Below, piece by piece: positions 1 to 9,261 of a stretch of 41,431 bases of DNA. Made by a program: the position numbers and the translations under genes. Numbering within the stretch: the first letter of the stretch is position 1; each line of letters opens with the position of its first letter. Under the pieces are notes generated by a model. The model had not been told where the DNA came from. It saw only the letters and a list, made by a program, of their open reading frames with translations, and made no database searches. The DNA lies in NCBI GenBank assembly GCA_964480565.1, contig CAYZSU010000012.1:1-41431 (forward strand), given 5' to 3'. This DNA comes from CAYZSU01 sp964480565 (lineage in GTDB: Bacteria; UBA10199; 2-02-FULL-44-16; JAAZCA01).

Positions 1-3000
1 TGGACGAAGCCAGTGAAACCGTGATCGTGACCATGGGCGCGCCCACCAATGCGAGCCAAGGTGCTACTACTGAACATACGGCAACGATTACGGATAATGA
101 TGCGACGCCAAGCGTGACATTAACCGCAGCCAGCCAGAGTGGCGCGGAAGATGCAGGCACCATGACCATTACTGCGGAGCTAAGTGCAGCCAGTGGCCAA
201 GATGTCAGCGTGCCATTTAGTTTGTCAGGTACAGCGACCGAAGGTGGCGGCAATGATTATACGATTACTGCAACACCAGTGAGTATTAGTGCCGGTGATA
301 CGACTGCAACAATAACAATTACCGTCAATGATGATGCCTTGGATGAAGCAAGTGAAACTGTTATCATCAATATGGGTGCACCGACCAATGCGAGTCAAGG
401 AGTGATCACTGCTCATATGGCAACGATTACCGATAATGATGTGACGCCAAGTGTCACATTAACCGCAGCCAGCCAGAGTGGCGCTGAGGATGCAGGCACC
501 TTGACCATTACTGCAGAGTTATCAGCAGCGAGTGGCCAAGATGTCAGTGTGCCATTTAGTTTGTCAGGTACAGCGACCGAAGGTGGCGGCAATGATTATA
601 CGATTACTGCAACACCAGTGAGTATTAGTGCCGGTGATACGACGGCGACAATAACAATTACAGTCAATGATGATGCATTGGACGAAGCCAGTGAAACCGT
701 GATCGTGACCATGGGCGCGCCCACCAATGCGAGTCAAGGGGCTACTACTGAACATACGGCAACGATTATGGATAATGATGCCACGCCAAGTATTACTATT
801 GCGGATGTTACTGTGGACGAATCTGCTGGAACAGCCGATGTAGTGATTAGTCTAAGTGCAAAGTCAGCATCTGATATTACAGTGGATTACATTACGCAAA
901 ATACAACTGCAATTGCTGGCGCAGATTACACAGCAATAAATGGAACCATTACATGGAATGCATTGAATAACGATGATCAAACAATTTCAATATCAATTAC
1001 AGAGGACAGCGTTGCAGAATCCAGTGATACATTAGCTGTAGTGCTTAGCAATGTCTCAAATGCAACGATTTCGGATAATAGTGCCAGCATAACGATTACA
1101 GATAATGATACCAATGGAATAACATTAACACAGTCCAGTGGCTCAACTACAGTAACTGAAGGTGGATCAAGCGATACATTTACATTGGTATTGAGCAGTG
1201 AGCCTACGGATGATGTCACTATTTCTGTGACAACAGATTCTCAGCTAACCGTAGATGGTGCCTCTGAAAGTGTTGTATTTACAGATAGTAATTGGAATAT
1301 CCCTGCAACCGTCACAGTGTCTGCTGTTGATGACGATTATTATGAAACAAATCATACGGGTGATGTCAGTTTTTCTGTAGCTAGCGATGATTCAAATTAC
1401 AATGAGATTGTTATTAGTGGATCAGATAGCAATACACTGGAAGTAAGTATTGTCGATGATGATAGTTATGGGATCAGTGTTACAGAGTCTTCTGGTGATA
1501 CCGAAATTACAGAGGGTGGTGCTTCAGATACGATTTCCTTTGTATTGACCTCAGTGCCTTATGATGATGTGGTAATTACAGTGAATTATAATATGTCAGG
1601 GAAAATCGATTCCATATCATCCGCAACACTAACATTTACTCAAGGCAATTGGGATAGTGCACAGGAAATTACACTATCACCATCAGATAATGATTTAGTG
1701 GATGGCAATAGTTCCGAAACAGTGTCGTTTAGTGTCACAAGCGCCGGGGACTCTGATTATAATAGTGTGTCATTGAGTAATGTAACTGTCAGTATCATCG
1801 ATGATGATAATGCGGGTATTGTGATTTCGCATACATCGAGCAATACCGCCATTACTGAGGATGGTGATACGGATTCATTTAATATGGTATTATCCTCAGA
1901 GCCCACAGCCGATGTGACGGTTACATTGTCATATTCAGATGCGCAAGTCACATTGTCACCTGAAACGCTAACATTTACCTCCAGTAATTGGGATGAGGCT
2001 CAGGCTGTTACCGCAACAGCAATAGACGATGATATTGCGGAAGGGTCTCATAGTATAAATGCCATTTTTGCAACAGCTAGCAGCGATAGCGATTATAATA
2101 ATATCGCATCCAGCAATATACTTATTAGTATTACCGATAATGATACTGCGGGTATTGACGTGGATGAGGAATCAACAACAAGCTCTGAAGGCCAAAGTGG
2201 CAGCTATAGTATTCGTTTAAACAGTGAGCCGACAAATGCAGTATCTATAACAATTACATCCGATTTATTGGAGAGTGACGAGACAATTGAATTTGGTACG
2301 GATGATTGGGATGAATATCAGATAGTATCGTTTGATGTGCCAGATAATGATTTAGTGGATGGTACGCGCACTGAAGAATTTAATCATTTTACGAGTAGCC
2401 AGGATAGTAATTATAATGCATTGGATGTAGATGAAGCGATAACTGTTTTGGATGATGATTCAGCAACCGGGACATTGAGTCGTGAAACCATCAATATCTC
2501 AGAAGGAAATACATTTACGTATACATTGATGTTGGATTCAGAGCCCAGTGATGATGTAACGGTAAATTTATCCAGTAGTGCTAGTTTAAGCTTTGTTCCG
2601 AGCAATATAATATTTAATTCATCGAATTGGTCAAGTGTGCAGAGTATTAACGTATTAGTACATGAGAATAATGAGTCAGATGGCGATCGAAGTATATCCA
2701 TCAATCATTTGGCTGAAAGTGATGATTTATCTTTTCATAATTTGAGTTTGGGACTGATTGCTGTTCATATTTCCGATGATGATAATGATAGTGATGATGA
2801 ATTTGATGATACAGTGGATCAAACAACTCAAGGTGTGGAATTGGTTAGCTGTCGCACTACACAGTGTATTGCGTCTAGTAGTCAGGATTGTATTATAGAT
2901 GCGACTAGTTGCGAATCTTTTATAAATGATAGTGGATGTGATTATACTTGGTCTCAATATAGTGGTGAAACCATAGCCATTACAGAAAATAGCGATACAT

Positions 3001-4511
3001 CTGTTCTTGTGGCATTGTCTGATGCAAATGATTCTCCATCGGTATTTCATTTAACCGCATCATGTTCGGGGTTGAATATTGCCTATGCATTTCCATTAGA
3101 GCCATTGGCACAGAGTACAACAGTAACGCGTCAAAGTGGTCAAATTGTTGAAGCGCGAATTGTGGCAACAAAATCATCGGGTGCATATATATCCGAAACA
3201 TTTACATCCGATAATTATGGTGTGGAGAAATCAATATTAACGACAAGTAGTGGCTTAACAATACTAACAGGTAGTTCAGAGTCAGTAAATGTTATATATA
3301 TCGAGGATAGTAATACAGAACAACACTATGTTATTGTTGGCGATCCCACCCATGATGACAATCGTGGTATCGTCGTATCCATTCACTCCGATAGTTTGCC
3401 TGAGGGGACAACGGAAATAGATATTACTGATACGAGTATTCATACGATATCCGGTATTGCCATAATGGAAGGGCCTCGCACATTGTCACAATTTGGATAT
3501 CAATTAATGCCAGTCTATTTTCCTGGAAATACATATGTGGCATCTCTAGTTCCTGGAACGACCTATGGGTCTGTATATATACTTGATCTCATTGATTTAG
3601 AACCAGTGCATATTATTAATGGCACAGAAACCGATAATATTCGTTCACGAGTGGTTAATTCTGCGGACATCGATGGTAATAATTATTCGGATACAATATT
3701 GGGCATTACAACAACAGAGATTACAGGGTCTGTGTCGGTTGACGAAACAGGGTTAAATTACTCGGTAAGCAATACAGCTCCAGCCATTGATGCCATATTG
3801 GGCGATAATAGTTTAAGCAGCGTATTATCCATAAGTGTGGATAAAGATATAGAAATTGCCTTGCCGTATGATGATGAGATTGAATATATTGTGGATGGGG
3901 ATTTTAATGGCGATGATATTACGGATATAGTGCTTGTATCCAATACAAATTGTCGTATTTACACGATTTTAGGTAATAGTTCACTATCAACCACATCCAT
4001 TTTAGAGCCAAGTATATTAGCAAATTGTTCGGAAACATCGTCAGTAAGCGCAATTAGTACTGCAGATTTTACTAGCGATGGTACGGATGATTTGGCAATT
4101 TCATTTTCCAATGCGAATGATGGCAATGGTCGAATATATATATTATCAGGGAAAGAAGATATTGATAGCGATTCATTTAGTTTTGATCAAGCCATGCAAT
4201 ATAATGGCAGTGAGGATACTCGAATTGGTGCGTGTTTGTATTCCGGAGATCATGATTCAGATAGTACTGCGGATTTATATACGTGTTTGAATGATGATCG
4301 TACGATGGTATTGGATATATTTAATAAAAGCGTCAGCACAATTGATTCCGAGGATGATAGTGACGAAACAGCCGTGACAGGTGCACAGACAACCGGCAGT
4401 TGTCGCATGCAAATTATGACCAGTAATCATATATCCCCTGCATTAATTTTAATCATGATGCTCGTAATTGTGGCCATTCGCTTTCGTAGACAAAATGGAA
4501 GTGTTGTATGA
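1..4511 (+). CDS. Giant Calx-beta repeat surface protein, 5' partial
   Basis: The reading frame is already open at base 3 and no start is visible, so only the C-terminal ~1500 residues are here. About 113-residue Calx-beta-like modules lead: the first ones are nearly identical, ending in DND-type calcium-binding turns, and later ones are divergent (each with a DNDxxGI or DDDxxGI junction, up to about residue 920). A cysteine-containing linker follows, then FG-GAP-like segments with D-x-[DN]-x-[DN]-G motifs (ADIDGNNYSD, GDFNGDDITD, ADFTSDGTDD). The extreme C-terminus is GSC, about 10 residues, a hydrophobic helix (ALILIMMLVIVAI) and RFRR. That resembles the tripartite Cys-helix-Arg sorting tails (JDVT/MYXO-CTERM type), so the protein is probably exported and processed at the cell envelope. 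A role in adhesion or matrix is inference. Prepilin peptidase starts 48 bp downstream. Confidence 0.85.
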   Translation, partial: DEASETVIVTMGAPTNASQGATTEHTATITDNDATPSVTLTAASQSGAEDAGTMTITAELSAASGQDVSVPFSLSGTATEGGGNDYTITATPVSISAGDTTATITITVNDDALDEASETVIINMGAPTNASQGVITAHMATITDNDVTPSVTLTAASQSGAEDAGTLTITAELSAASGQDVSVPFSLSGTATEGGGNDYTITATPVSISAGDTTATITITVNDDALDEASETVIVTMGAPTNASQGATTEHTATIMDNDATPSITIADVTVDESAGTADVVISLSAKSASDITVDYITQNTTAIAGADYTAINGTITWNALNNDDQTISISITEDSVAESSDTLAVVLSNVSNATISDNSASITITDNDTNGITLTQSSGSTTVTEGGSSDTFTLVLSSEPTDDVTISVTTDSQLTVDGASESVVFTDSNWNIPATVTVSAVDDDYYETNHTGDVSFSVASDDSNYNEIVISGSDSNTLEVSIVDDDSYGISVTESSGDTEITEGGASDTISFVLTSVPYDDVVITVNYNMSGKIDSISSATLTFTQGNWDSAQEITLSPSDNDLVDGNSSETVSFSVTSAGDSDYNSVSLSNVTVSIIDDDNAGIVISHTSSNTAITEDGDTDSFNMVLSSEPTADVTVTLSYSDAQVTLSPETLTFTSSNWDEAQAVTATAIDDDIAEGSHSINAIFATASSDSDYNNIASSNILISITDNDTAGIDVDEESTTSSEGQSGSYSIRLNSEPTNAVSITITSDLLESDETIEFGTDDWDEYQIVSFDVPDNDLVDGTRTEEFNHFTSSQDSNYNALDVDEAITVLDDDSATGTLSRETINISEGNTFTYTLMLDSEPSDDVTVNLSSSASLSFVPSNIIFNSSNWSSVQSINVLVHENNESDGDRSISINHLAESDDLSFHNLSLGLIAVHISDDDNDSDDEFDDTVDQTTQGVELVSCRTTQCIASSSQDCIIDATSCESFINDSGCDYTWSQYSGETIAITENSDTSVLVALSDANDSPSVFHLTASCSGLNIAYAFPLEPLAQSTTVTRQSGQIVEARIVATKSSGAYISETFTSDNYGVEKSILTTSSGLTILTGSSESVNVIYIEDSNTEQHYVIVGDPTHDDNRGIVVSIHSDSLPEGTTEIDITDTSIHTISGIAIMEGPRTLSQFGYQLMPVYFPGNTYVASLVPGTTYGSVYILDLIDLEPVHIINGTETDNIRSRVVNSADIDGNNYSDTILGITTTEITGSVSVDETGLNYSVSNTAPAIDAILGDNSLSSVLSISVDKDIEIALPYDDEIEYIVDGDFNGDDITDIVLVSNTNCRIYTILGNSSLSTTSILEPSILANCSETSSVSAISTADFTSDGTDDLAISFSNANDGNGRIYILSGKEDIDSDSFSFDQAMQYNGSEDTRIGACLYSGDHDSDSTADLYTCLNDDRTMVLDIFNKSVSTIDSEDDSDETAVTGAQTTGSCRMQIMTSNHISPALILIMMLVIVAIRFRRQNGSVV
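102..779 (+). repeat. Two tandem 339-bp coding repeat units
   Basis: Units 102-440 and 441-779 repeat with an exact 339-bp (113-residue) period, and a partial unit lies at 1-101. The identity is visible in the DNA as well as the protein. For example, the stretch from 21 to about 60 recurs at 699 to about 738 almost unchanged, whereas the copy between them is more diverged. This points to recent duplication or gene conversion. The array probably continues upstream of the window. Confidence 0.9.
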
Positions 4512-4559
4512 ATGGACTTTAGGGTGTATAAATAAAAAAAATATGATACAGTATGGCGC

Positions 4560-5372
4560 ATGACATATATTGAATTAATTCCAAAAGAAGTGTTAATTGG
4601 TTTAGCTGCAATTTTTGGCGCATTATGGGGCAGCTTTGCAAATGTGTGTATTGCCCGCATGCCTGATAATAAGTCTATCATATATCCTAGGTCGCATTGC
4701 CCAAAATGCGCACATATAATTTCCTGGTGGGAAAATATTCCTATTTTTAGTTTTATAATACTTCGAGGAAAGTGTCGGCAATGTCATAATACTATATCTT
4801 GGCAATATCCATTGATTGAGTGTATTAGCGCAGGCTTAGCAATGCTAATGTGGATGCATTTAAATCACCCACTGCCATTTTTTCTGTATTTTATGTGCTT
4901 TGCTATGCCATTAATTATTATTACATTTATAGATATTAAGCACTATATTATACCGGATATTTTATCGATTGGTGGAATACCTGTGGGATTTATTGTATAT
5001 ATGATAATTCATCACGATCAAGGTATACTTCAGGCTGCCATTGATTCAGGTCTAGGGATTGCCATAGGGTTTGGTTTTTTATTTTTGATTGCTTGGGGAT
5101 ATGAAAAATTAAAAAAACAAGAGGGCTTGGGTGGTGGTGATATTAAATTAATGGGCATGGTCGGTGCTTTCTTGGGTTGGAAAGCAGTAATTGCGTGTTT
5201 ATTTATATCATCGATACTGGGTTCTGTTATTGGTTTAACGTTAATGGCAATTTTAAAGAAAAATAGTCAATTTATGATTCCGTTTGGGCCGTTTATTGCT
5301 GTTTCTGCAATGATATATTTCTTTGTTGGTGAGCCTGCATTGGTTTGGTATATGAGTTTATTGGCTTTTTGA
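4560..5372 (+). CDS. pilD: Prepilin peptidase / N-methyltransferase PilD
   Basis: Inner-membrane bifunctional aspartyl protease that cleaves type IV prepilin or type II secretion pseudopilin leaders and N-methylates the new N-terminal residue. At 270 aa it is normal family length. The N-terminal domain has GSFANVCIARMP followed by two CxxC pairs (C47/C50 and C72/C75), the zinc site typical of the full-length bifunctional form. The two catalytic aspartates are visible as FIDIKH..IPD (D125) and GGGDIKLMG (D194). Several hydrophobic helices fill the rest. Start is ATG at 4560; the Shine-Dalgarno is weak. No pilin or secretion gene is adjacent, so its substrates lie elsewhere. The preceding surface-protein gene could be co-transcribed, as no clear terminator lies in the 48-bp gap. 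Confidence 0.93.
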   Translation: MTYIELIPKEVLIGLAAIFGALWGSFANVCIARMPDNKSIIYPRSHCPKCAHIISWWENIPIFSFIILRGKCRQCHNTISWQYPLIECISAGLAMLMWMHLNHPLPFFLYFMCFAMPLIIITFIDIKHYIIPDILSIGGIPVGFIVYMIIHHDQGILQAAIDSGLGIAIGFGFLFLIAWGYEKLKKQEGLGGGDIKLMGMVGAFLGWKAVIACLFISSILGSVIGLTLMAILKKNSQFMIPFGPFIAVSAMIYFFVGEPALVWYMSLLAF

Positions 5373-5445
5373 TAAATAAGTACACCGATGATGGTATTTC
5401 TCAATTTCCCCTTCTTCTTAAATGAAAAAGTTATCAAAAAGGTGA

Positions 5446-7776
5446 ATGCAGCGCTTGATTTACAATTATTTAGCAGTTAGACCTATTTTTATGAGATATA
5501 CAGGTGAGTCAGTTCCGCGGTTGGACGCAATTTCTAAAGTATCTGGAGACGCTAAATACATTTCAGATATATCATTTTCGGATATGTTATATGGCGCTGT
5601 TTATCGATCTAAAAAAGCACATGCGCGCATAATTGCGATTCATTTTGACGATGCATTTGATTGGTCAAAGGTGACTGTCGTTACTTCTGTTGATATTCCT
5701 GGAAAAAATTGTATTACAATGGTGACCGATGATCTTGTGTTGTTGGTAGATAATCTCACTAAGCATGTGGGTGAAGCCATTGTTTTAATTGCTGCGAATA
5801 CTCTTAGTTTGGCAAAAAACGCCTGCCAGCATATTCATGTTGAGTATGATGAGTTAAATGCAGTGCTTGATTTAGATGCGTCGAAATCAGCCAATACAGT
5901 GATTCATGGTAGTGATAATATTATTGCTCACTACCATATTGATACAGGTAATACGAGTCAGTCCTTTAAAAAATCAGATATTATATGTGAAGAAATTTAT
6001 GAAATGGGCGCGCAAGATCATATGTATATTGAGCCTCAGGGTATGATTGCCATGCCAAATCAAAAAAAAGGGTTTGATGTAATTGGGTCCATGCAATGTC
6101 CCTATTATATTTCAGCAGCTTTAGCTAATTTAATGGATATGGATGAATCACAGCTTTCCATTAAGCAGTCTGTTGTCGGAGGGGCATTTGGAGGAAAAGA
6201 AGACTATCCATCGATTTTAGCCGGATATTGTGTGCTATTATCCCATAAATCAGGAAAACCTGTTAAGATGATTTATGATCGTGCAGAGGATTGTCAGGTA
6301 ACTACCAAACGGCATCCTGCGCGCATACGCATTAAAAGTGGATTGTCCAAACAAGGAAAGCTGTTGGCCTTGGATATCACCATGGAGTTAAATGCAGGTG
6401 CCTATACCACGCTAACGCCTGTAGTGCTTTCCCGAGGACTCTTGCATGTGCTGGGATCGTATCGATGCGATTCCGTGTGTGCAAAGGCTATTGCCTATGC
6501 GACGAATACCCCGCCAAATGGCGCATTTCGTGGGTTTGGCGCGCCTCAGGCTTTTTTTGCATTTGAGCGCCATGTGGATATTATGGCAAATGCGCTTCAT
6601 ATGACACCTCATGCATTTCGAAAAAAGAATTATCTACGCCCTGGGGATACGATGCCAATGGGACAACAATTATCCAAAGATATTGCGAGCAAAGAGGTAT
6701 TAGAAAGTGCATTGGTACTATCTGATTTTTCAACAAAATACGCGAAGTTTAATCAAATTAATAAACAGAAATCACATATACGTCGCGGTATTGGGATGGC
6801 ACTATTTTATCATGGCGCAGGGTTTACTGGAGCTGGCGAAGTTGTCACAAAAAAAGAAGCGATATTGCGATTTAATAAAGAGGGATTGATTGATATATTA
6901 ACTGCTAGCACTGAAATGGGTCAAGGGGCGCATACTGTATTGCCTCAAATAGTTGCGGATCATTTAGGTATTAATATGACATTGCTTGATCTAATTATGC
7001 CAGATACAGCGATAGTACCAAATAGCGGGCCAACAGTTGCGTCCAGAACAACAATGATTGTGGGGTCTATTTTACAAAAATGCGCAGATAAACTGCGATC
7101 ATCATTATGTGAATTTATTGCTGAAAAATATCATTACAATATGGATGATATTTTATTAAAAAATAATCATGTGATGCATAAACGTCGACGTATTTGTCTG
7201 ATATCCGATGCAATTAAAGACTATGTCAATGTCCATGATAATAGTGATTTTTCAGCTTATTATACCTTGCCTAAGGGATTGTCCTGGGATGAAAAAACAT
7301 TTTCTGGAGATGCCTATCCAACCTATGCATGGGGATGTGATATTGCAGAAGTAGAAGTAAATATGCGCACCTTTGAAGTACGTGTAACGGATATATGGGC
7401 CGTATGTGATGTGGGAAAAGCGATTCATCCAATGAGTGTTGAAGGGCAAATCGAAGGCGGTACATTGCAAGCATTGGGGTATGGAATCATGGAAAATGGT
7501 GTGACAAATTCCAAGGGCCAATTGCTGAGTGATCGATTTCAAAACTATATTATTCCAACGTTTCCAGATACACCCCGAATTCATACGACTATCATTGAAA
7601 AACCATTTGCTCATTCACCTATGGGAGCAAAAGGACTTGGCGAATTGCCAATGGATGGTGGGGCGCCCGCAGTTGTAAATGCACTTTGCCATGCATTAAG
7701 TTTGGATATCAATCAACTTCCAGTATTACCGGAAAACATACTCTATGCATGGAAGGATGCCCATGACCATTGCTAA
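5446..7776 (+). CDS. Xanthine dehydrogenase family, molybdopterin subunit
   Basis: Large molybdenum-cofactor subunit of a xanthine oxidase family hydroxylase (about 776 aa; family 750-780). Visible family motifs, in order: VPRLDAISKVSGDAKY at the N-terminus, GGAFGGKE followed by KRHPARI, AFRGFGAPQAFFAFERHVD, TEMGQGAHTVLPQI, and near the end PMGAKGLGELPMDGGAPAVVNAL. The last contains the glutamate of the KGxGE active-site motif, so the enzyme looks catalytically intact. The FRGFG arginine suits a purine-type hydroxylase, but the actual substrate cannot be fixed from sequence. Start is uncertain: ATG 5446 has a close AAGG, while ATG 5491 (MRYTGESVPRLD) matches family N-termini better. The 3' end overlaps the Fe-S subunit by 14 nt, so the three subunits are translationally coupled in the order Mo, Fe-S, FAD. 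Confidence 0.9.
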   Translation: MQRLIYNYLAVRPIFMRYTGESVPRLDAISKVSGDAKYISDISFSDMLYGAVYRSKKAHARIIAIHFDDAFDWSKVTVVTSVDIPGKNCITMVTDDLVLLVDNLTKHVGEAIVLIAANTLSLAKNACQHIHVEYDELNAVLDLDASKSANTVIHGSDNIIAHYHIDTGNTSQSFKKSDIICEEIYEMGAQDHMYIEPQGMIAMPNQKKGFDVIGSMQCPYYISAALANLMDMDESQLSIKQSVVGGAFGGKEDYPSILAGYCVLLSHKSGKPVKMIYDRAEDCQVTTKRHPARIRIKSGLSKQGKLLALDITMELNAGAYTTLTPVVLSRGLLHVLGSYRCDSVCAKAIAYATNTPPNGAFRGFGAPQAFFAFERHVDIMANALHMTPHAFRKKNYLRPGDTMPMGQQLSKDIASKEVLESALVLSDFSTKYAKFNQINKQKSHIRRGIGMALFYHGAGFTGAGEVVTKKEAILRFNKEGLIDILTASTEMGQGAHTVLPQIVADHLGINMTLLDLIMPDTAIVPNSGPTVASRTTMIVGSILQKCADKLRSSLCEFIAEKYHYNMDDILLKNNHVMHKRRRICLISDAIKDYVNVHDNSDFSAYYTLPKGLSWDEKTFSGDAYPTYAWGCDIAEVEVNMRTFEVRVTDIWAVCDVGKAIHPMSVEGQIEGGTLQALGYGIMENGVTNSKGQLLSDRFQNYIIPTFPDTPRIHTTIIEKPFAHSPMGAKGLGELPMDGGAPAVVNALCHALSLDINQLPVLPENILYAWKDAHDHC

Positions 7777-8272
7777 GAATACAGAACCCATTAGCATTTC
7801 ATTGATTATCAATGGAAATAAAGAAATTATTACCGCATATCCGCAAACGCGTTTTATCGATGTACTTCGTGATCAGTTAAATTTGACAGGTACAAAAGAA
7901 GGATGCGGTGAGGGAGAATGTGGTGCCTGTTCAATCATAATAAATGATAATTTGGTCAATGCGTGTTTAATTCTATTTGGTCAAATGTTGGATGATGATG
8001 AAGTGATTACTATCGAAGGGTTTAAAAAAAAGAAACGCATGCATCCCATTCAAAAAAGTTTTATAGATGCGGGTGCAGTTCAATGTGGAATGTGCACGCC
8101 AGGTATGATTATGGCGACATATGCCCTTTTGATGAAAAATTCAAATCCAAGTGAATGCGATATTCAATATGCATTGGCAGGTAATTTATGCCGATGTACA
8201 GGGTATCAGAAAATTAGTCATGCTGTTCAAAATGCCGCACAATTAGCTAAAAAAGGAAAGATTCGTATATGA
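7763..8272 (+). CDS. Xanthine dehydrogenase family, 2Fe-2S subunit
   Basis: Small subunit (169 aa) that carries two [2Fe-2S] clusters and passes electrons from the molybdenum centre to FAD. All eight cysteine ligands are present: a plant-ferredoxin-type set C48, C53, C56 and C68 (EGCGEGECGACS..NAC), and the alpha-helical domain set C108, C111, C143 and C145 (QCGMC..NLCRC). ATG 7763 is preferred because GGAAGGA lies 5 nt upstream; a frame-open extension to 7745 has no such site. It overlaps the Mo subunit by 14 nt and the FAD subunit by 4 nt (ATGA). Confidence 0.94.
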   Translation: MTIAKNTEPISISLIINGNKEIITAYPQTRFIDVLRDQLNLTGTKEGCGEGECGACSIIINDNLVNACLILFGQMLDDDEVITIEGFKKKKRMHPIQKSFIDAGAVQCGMCTPGMIMATYALLMKNSNPSECDIQYALAGNLCRCTGYQKISHAVQNAAQLAKKGKIRI

Positions 8273-9120
8273 GTTTTATCTATGAAAAAGCCAATGATAT
8301 TACGGAAGCCATTGCGCTTCATGCGGCTTATCCCCATTTGCAAATTGTTGCAGGTGGTACGGATGTTATTGTGGCTTGGCGATCCGGCCGTATGGAAGTG
8401 ACGGGTATAGTGGATATATCGTCGGTACAGGATTTGAATTATATTGAAATTGGTTCTGATTATTATGAAATTGGAACGCTCGCAACTGCCGCACAAATGT
8501 GTGCGGATAGTGATGTTTGTAAACATTTTCCGCTACTCACTGATGCATGCAAACAATTGGGTGCTGTGCAAATACAGAATTTAGCGACATTGGGTGGAAA
8601 TGTGATGAATGCATCGCCTGCTGGGGATTTAATTCCATCACTTTTAGCCTATAATGCAGAAGTAAAATTGCAAAATTTATACGGTACACGGATGATTCCA
8701 TTGCAAGATTTTTTTACCGGGTATCGACAAACCGCAATTTTACCGGATGAATTGCTGATTGGCATTCGATTGCCGCTGGTTGATGATAGCAGTGTACGGA
8801 TGCATTATCAGAAAGTAGGCACTCGATCTGCGCAGGCCATTTCAAAATTGGCGGTTGCTCTATTAGCAAAGTCCAGCTGTGGTGGTATTCAATGGATAAG
8901 AATTGGTTTGGCCTCTGTTGCTGCAGTACCGATGCGTGCATTTGGCACTGAAAAACTAATTCAAAGTAAAGTCATTGGTCAGCCATTGATTGAGCAAGCA
9001 AGGGCATCTCTGATGGATGAAATTTCACCCATTGATGATATTCGATCGACTGCAATGTATCGTAAAGAAGTATGTGCCAATATTTTAGAGGATTTTTTGT
9101 GGAGTGTGCAAAGAAAATAA
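8269..9120 (+). CDS. Xanthine dehydrogenase family, FAD-binding subunit
   Basis: 283-residue FAD subunit of the CoxM/XdhB type. It carries AGGTD (residues 28-32) and LGGNVMNASPAGD (108-120), the two FAD pyrophosphate-binding loops of the family. The C-terminal half matches the CO dehydrogenase flavoprotein C-terminal domain in length (QKVGTRSAQAISKLAVALL). It would reoxidise the Fe-S clusters and hand electrons to an acceptor; whether that is NAD+ or another acceptor is not visible. The start overlaps the previous stop as ATGA. No XdhC-like maturation factor or molybdenum cofactor gene follows, and no permease is nearby. Confidence 0.92.
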   Translation: MSFIYEKANDITEAIALHAAYPHLQIVAGGTDVIVAWRSGRMEVTGIVDISSVQDLNYIEIGSDYYEIGTLATAAQMCADSDVCKHFPLLTDACKQLGAVQIQNLATLGGNVMNASPAGDLIPSLLAYNAEVKLQNLYGTRMIPLQDFFTGYRQTAILPDELLIGIRLPLVDDSSVRMHYQKVGTRSAQAISKLAVALLAKSSCGGIQWIRIGLASVAAVPMRAFGTEKLIQSKVIGQPLIEQARASLMDEISPIDDIRSTAMYRKEVCANILEDFLWSVQRK

Positions 9121-9261
9121 TTGTGCATAAGGGAATGCTAAAAAAAGTATTTAAACGCGCACATTCATTTAGGGATTGCTTATAAAATGAGTATTTTTTA
9201 GTACTTTTCAATAACTCTATTAATTAAAACAATTACACAGTCATGAATATTAAATAAATGC

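Noticed and set aside
225..755. Minus-strand open frames within the Calx-beta repeats
   Set aside because: They repeat with the same 339-bp period as the sense repeats and have no coding features; they are antisense shadows.
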